Below, piece after piece: positions 3,058 through 5,616 of a stretch of DNA of 5,616 nt. The DNA is taken from positions 1-5,616 of the forward strand of contig CALRHY010000052.1 in NCBI GenBank assembly GCA_943359495.1. The letters run 5' to 3'. The position numbers and the translations under genes are program-made. The DNA is from Candidatus Uhrbacteria bacterium RIFOXYB12_FULL_58_10 (GTDB taxonomy: Bacteria > Patescibacteriota > Patescibacteriia > 2-12-FULL-57-11). How positions within the stretch are numbered: position 1 is the stretch's first letter; each line of letters starts with the position of its first letter. Below the pieces are notes generated by a model. The model was not told the origin of the DNA. It searched no databases and was given only the letters and a program-made list of their open reading frames with translations.

Positions 3058-5616
3058 CTCTCTCTTTCCTCTGGCGCCCTGATCAAGGGGAGCCTTCCGG
3101 CAGTGTATTACTATGCTTCCAATGGAAAGCGCTACGTGTTCCCGAATCAACAGACGTTTAACACCTGGTTCGCCGATTTTTCGAGCGTTCAGGTGATCAG
3201 TGATGCAGACCTTGCGTCCATCTCGATCGGTGGCAACGTCACCTACCGCGCTGGGACCCGCATGGTCAAGATCCAATCCGATCCGAAAGCCTACGCAGTC
3301 GAACCAGGCGGCAAACTCCGCTGGGTGACCTCTGAGGCAATCGCGATCGCGCTCTGGGGTAACACCTGGGCAAGCAAGATCGACGATGTCTCCGATGCGT
3401 TCTTCACCAACTATTCCTCCGGAACAGACGTGAGCTCTAACGCATACCCGACTGGTTCGCTCGTCAAAACAGCAGCCAGCCCAGACATTTGGTATGTTGA
3501 AGGTTCCACAAAGCGGATGGTGACAGCAGCAGGCTTCACCGCAAACAACTTCCGCAACGAATTCGTGGTGACCACAGCCCTTGATCTTTCGAGCCTTACC
3601 ATGGGCGCGGATATCACTGGCAACGAAACCGCGCTCTGGGATGTCGCCCAGGTTGGCGGAGTCGTCGTTGTCCCACCAGCAGCAAGCGGCCTCTCGGTCT
3701 CTGCAGCTTCGGACAACCCGGTTGGCGCAACCGTTGTGTCTGACGACGTCGATGGTGGACAGGCACTTGTCGGTGCGTTGAAAATGCACTTTGTTGCATC
3801 TGCCGACGGTGCAGTCACCGTGAACACCTTGAAGATCGCTCGCGGTGGAATTTCTGCCGACGGTGATGTTCAGGAAGCCTACCTCTACGATGGAGATGGT
3901 TTCGCAACGCAACTTGCCAAGTCGAATTCGATCTCAAACGGGATGATCACGTTCTCGAACACAGCCGGGCTGTTCACAGTCCCAGCAGGCGGTGCGAAGG
4001 ATGTGTATTTCCGATTTGATATCGTGAAAAACACGACCGCAGGAAAGACCATGTCTTTCTCATTGGCATCCGCAAACGTCACCCCCTCGAATTCTGCAAC
4101 GGCAGTTTCCGGTTCCGCAGCAGGCAACACGTTCACCAGCGCCTTGGTCACCGACCTTGGTCAGCTTGAAATTTTGAGCGTGAACCCGGCCGCAACAACC
4201 ACCGTTGATCCACAGAACGACTACGAACTTTGGCGCTTCAAGTTTGATGCAAATGACAACGACATGTTGGTCAAGAGCATCATGATCACAAACGCCGGTT
4301 CGATTGGTGGCTCTGATATCCAGAACTTCGAGCTCTGGGACGGCGCAACCATGCTCGGCTCAGTCGTGCCAACACTCACAAACAACCGCGTAATGTTCGA
4401 TCTTTCGAGCATGACCAATGGTGGTTTGAAGATGACCTCTGGACAAACCAAGCAGCTCGCGCTGCGCGGCGACATCCTGAGTGGTACGAACCGCACCTAC
4501 CGCTTCTCCATTCGTGAAGCAACAGATGTGGTCGCCTACGACATGGATTACAACGTCTACACACGTCCAGTGAAGGATGCAACAGAAGCATTCTCGGTCA
4601 TTGAACCAAACAACGCTGGCACCGCAGTGGACGCAACAATCTCCACAGGAAAGTTGACCATTCAAAAGGCGTCTGATTCTCCGTCCACCAACGTCCCGGA
4701 CGCAGCAACCAACGTCTTGTTGGCCAAATTCAACTTCACCGCATCCGGTGAAGACGTGAAGATCAACACCCTTCCGGTCAATTGTGCAATGACAGACACC
4801 ACCAACGATGCAGTCGTCAACATGAAACTCATGTTCGATGGCTCTCAGGTGGGAACAACCGACGCTACACAGACCTGTGATGGCGCAGCGGAAATCACGT
4901 TCAGCTTCGGCAACTCCTTTGTTGTCCCTGCTGGAACGACAAAGACTTTGGAAGTTCGCGGAGACTTGAGCGATAGCGATGTTTCGACCAATGACACCGT
5001 CCTCATCAACATTGAGGCCGGCAGCTCCAACGCCGAAGGTCGCGTATCGTTGGTCTCGATCAGCACGGGCGCTTCGAGTGGTAACACCGTGACCGTCAAG
5101 GGCGGCGCAGTTATTGCTACAGAAGACGCTTCGTTCACTGATCGTTCCGCAACAATCCCGACAGGCGTTCTTGGTGCACAGGGTGCAACCATTGGTCAGT
5201 TCGTCGTGACTGGCGGTGGTGAAGACTCTGATATCACCCAGATTGTTTTGACGGATGGTGTGGCTGGTTCGAACCTGAACCCAACCTTCCAGAACTTGAA
5301 GCTTTTGGTCGTCGGAACGAACGGTGTGAATACACAAGTTGGTACAACCATCACTTCTCTGACTGCGACATCGGCAACGACTTACACTTTCACCCCAAAC
5401 ACGCCAATTCGCGTGACTGCCGGTGGATCCAAGGTCTTCATTGTCACCGCAGACATTAAGACAGGTGGTACTGTCTTGACAGCAGACGGCGTCATCAAGC
5501 CATCGAAGGTTTCTGCAACTGGTGTGACCACTGGTTCTGACACCTCCGACTCTGATGGTGTCAATGCAGACATTCAGGACGTGTACATCGTAGCTAACGG
5601 TCACCTCTCGATTTAC
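2950..5616 (+). CDS. Giant secreted surface protein with tandem beta-rich repeats (S-layer-like), 3' end outside window
   Basis: The frame is open without a stop from ATG 2950 to the right edge (889 codons). In-frame stops at 2842 and 2854 and the lack of any other ATG, GTG or TTG between them and 2950 fix the start; ATG 2962 is a minor alternative. Order: signal peptide (1-36); three repeats of about 60 residues (42-97, 102-161, 169-228); a VVVVPPAAS linker (238-246); then beta-rich domains starting at G247, G404, G567, G719 and G884, the last cut by the window. Composition is rich in Ser, Thr, Ala, Asn, Val and Asp, with only two cysteines (C612, C643), typical of an exported stalk or lattice protein. 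The role is probably structural at the cell surface: S-layer, adhesin or host-contact fibre. The fold family is not identified with certainty, and the repeats resemble those I recall from other CPR surface proteins. The start lacks a Shine-Dalgarno. Nearby ECF and glycosyltransferase genes fit an envelope setting. Confidence 0.93.
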   Translation, partial: MNEVMRLGKKAFTWGVVASTIAWSVGIAALPLSASALSLSSGALIKGSLPAVYYYASNGKRYVFPNQQTFNTWFADFSSVQVISDADLASISIGGNVTYRAGTRMVKIQSDPKAYAVEPGGKLRWVTSEAIAIALWGNTWASKIDDVSDAFFTNYSSGTDVSSNAYPTGSLVKTAASPDIWYVEGSTKRMVTAAGFTANNFRNEFVVTTALDLSSLTMGADITGNETALWDVAQVGGVVVVPPAASGLSVSAASDNPVGATVVSDDVDGGQALVGALKMHFVASADGAVTVNTLKIARGGISADGDVQEAYLYDGDGFATQLAKSNSISNGMITFSNTAGLFTVPAGGAKDVYFRFDIVKNTTAGKTMSFSLASANVTPSNSATAVSGSAAGNTFTSALVTDLGQLEILSVNPAATTTVDPQNDYELWRFKFDANDNDMLVKSIMITNAGSIGGSDIQNFELWDGATMLGSVVPTLTNNRVMFDLSSMTNGGLKMTSGQTKQLALRGDILSGTNRTYRFSIREATDVVAYDMDYNVYTRPVKDATEAFSVIEPNNAGTAVDATISTGKLTIQKASDSPSTNVPDAATNVLLAKFNFTASGEDVKINTLPVNCAMTDTTNDAVVNMKLMFDGSQVGTTDATQTCDGAAEITFSFGNSFVVPAGTTKTLEVRGDLSDSDVSTNDTVLINIEAGSSNAEGRVSLVSISTGASSGNTVTVKGGAVIATEDASFTDRSATIPTGVLGAQGATIGQFVVTGGGEDSDITQIVLTDGVAGSNLNPTFQNLKLLVVGTNGVNTQVGTTITSLTATSATTYTFTPNTPIRVTAGGSKVFIVTADIKTGGTVLTADGVIKPSKVSATGVTTGSDTSDSDGVNADIQDVYIVANGHLSIY
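3073..3633 (+). repeat. Three-copy ~60-residue N-terminal repeat in the surface protein
   Basis: Protein-level repeats begin at G42, G102 and G169. Aligned cores: GALIKGSLPAVYYYASNGKR-YV, GTRMVKIQSDPKAYAVEPGGK-LRWV and GSLVKTAASPDIWYVEGSTK-RMV. The shared pattern is G-x2-[IV]K-x(3-4)-P-x2-Y/W-Y/A-x, then a Gly/Ser turn, then K-[RL]-[aromatic/M/R]-V. Copies differ enough to be old. Placed directly after the signal peptide, they could anchor the protein to the envelope, like other short aromatic repeats, but this role is inferred. Confidence 0.7.
3688..5616 (+). repeat. Tandem ~160-residue beta-rich domains (four complete, fifth begun)
   Basis: Domain starts share G-x-[LV]-x-[IVA]: GLSV (nt 3688), GQLEI (4159), GKLTI (4648), GAVIA (5104), GHLSI (5599), spaced 157, 163, 152 and 165 residues. 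Each complete domain then has a strand such as KFNFTASGEDVKINTL or RFKFDANDNDMLVKSIMI, a [VIF]-x-N/E-x2-L-x-DG-like segment (VQEAYLYDG, IQNFELWDG, VVNMKLMFDG, FQNLKLLVVG), and a late motif AG/SG-x2-K-x4-R/T-x-D-[IL] with its Gly at residues 347, 498, 662 and 825. The regular order supports duplication of an Ig-like or cohesin-like beta-sandwich; the exact fold is inferred. Confidence 0.78.

Noticed and set aside
2899..3912. 337-codon open frame on the minus strand
   Set aside because: Antisense to the start and N-terminal repeats of the surface protein; cysteine-rich with no recognisable motif, and it would run across the leader hairpin of the real gene.
4360..5604. 414-codon open frame on the minus strand
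   Set aside because: It lies fully antisense to the surface protein gene, has an implausible cysteine- and histidine-rich composition, no domain, and is explained by the codon bias of the plus-strand frame.
1..5616. CRISPR array, tRNA, rRNA or riboswitch
   Set aside because: No spaced direct DNA repeats, cloverleaf or known aptamer core was seen on either strand; the repeats present are diverged protein-level repeats.

Overview
The window looks like chromosomal DNA from a Patescibacteria (CPR) bacterium, by character of the Uhrbacteria-like type. I infer this from protein content only: a small helix-turn-helix protein, an ECF sigma factor paired with a membrane protein that carries a DUF5667-like segment, and a very long Ser/Thr/Asn-rich secreted protein built from tandem beta-rich repeats. 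All frames read normally with TAA or TAG stops, and no recoded UGA is needed. The rank below the CPR radiation cannot be settled from this sequence.

Layout. Positions 1-518 hold the C-terminal half of a GT4-type glycosyltransferase (+). It converges on a 97-residue helix-turn-helix protein on the minus strand (546-839), and one perfect 12-bp hairpin between the two can terminate transcription in both directions. The HTH gene begins next to a perfect 30-bp palindrome (846-875), probably its operator. The 204-bp divergent region (840-1043) holds that operator, a sigma70-like -10 box, a short hairpin motif, and an ECF-class promoter (TGTAAC-N17-CGTC) placed so that its transcript would begin at or near the ATG of the next gene. 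Then come the ECF sigma factor (1044-1595) and, 7 bp later, a 383-residue single-pass membrane protein with a DUF5667-like extracytoplasmic segment (1603-2754), probably its anti-sigma or sensor partner. A 195-bp gap (2755-2949) with several hairpins leads to the largest gene.

That gene starts at 2950 and runs off the right edge, giving at least 889 codons with no stop. It encodes a secreted protein: signal peptide, three copies of a roughly 60-residue repeat with aromatic residues and a K/R-R-aromatic-V core, then four complete beta-rich domains of 152-165 residues and the start of a fifth. It is best read as an S-layer-like or other giant surface protein. Long open frames on the opposite strand of this gene are shadows.

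Working together: the surface protein, the glycosyltransferase and the ECF/membrane-partner pair all concern the cell envelope. A plausible model is that the DUF5667 protein senses envelope state and controls the sigma factor, which activates its own operon. No matching ECF promoter was found upstream of the surface protein gene, so a direct regulatory link is not shown.
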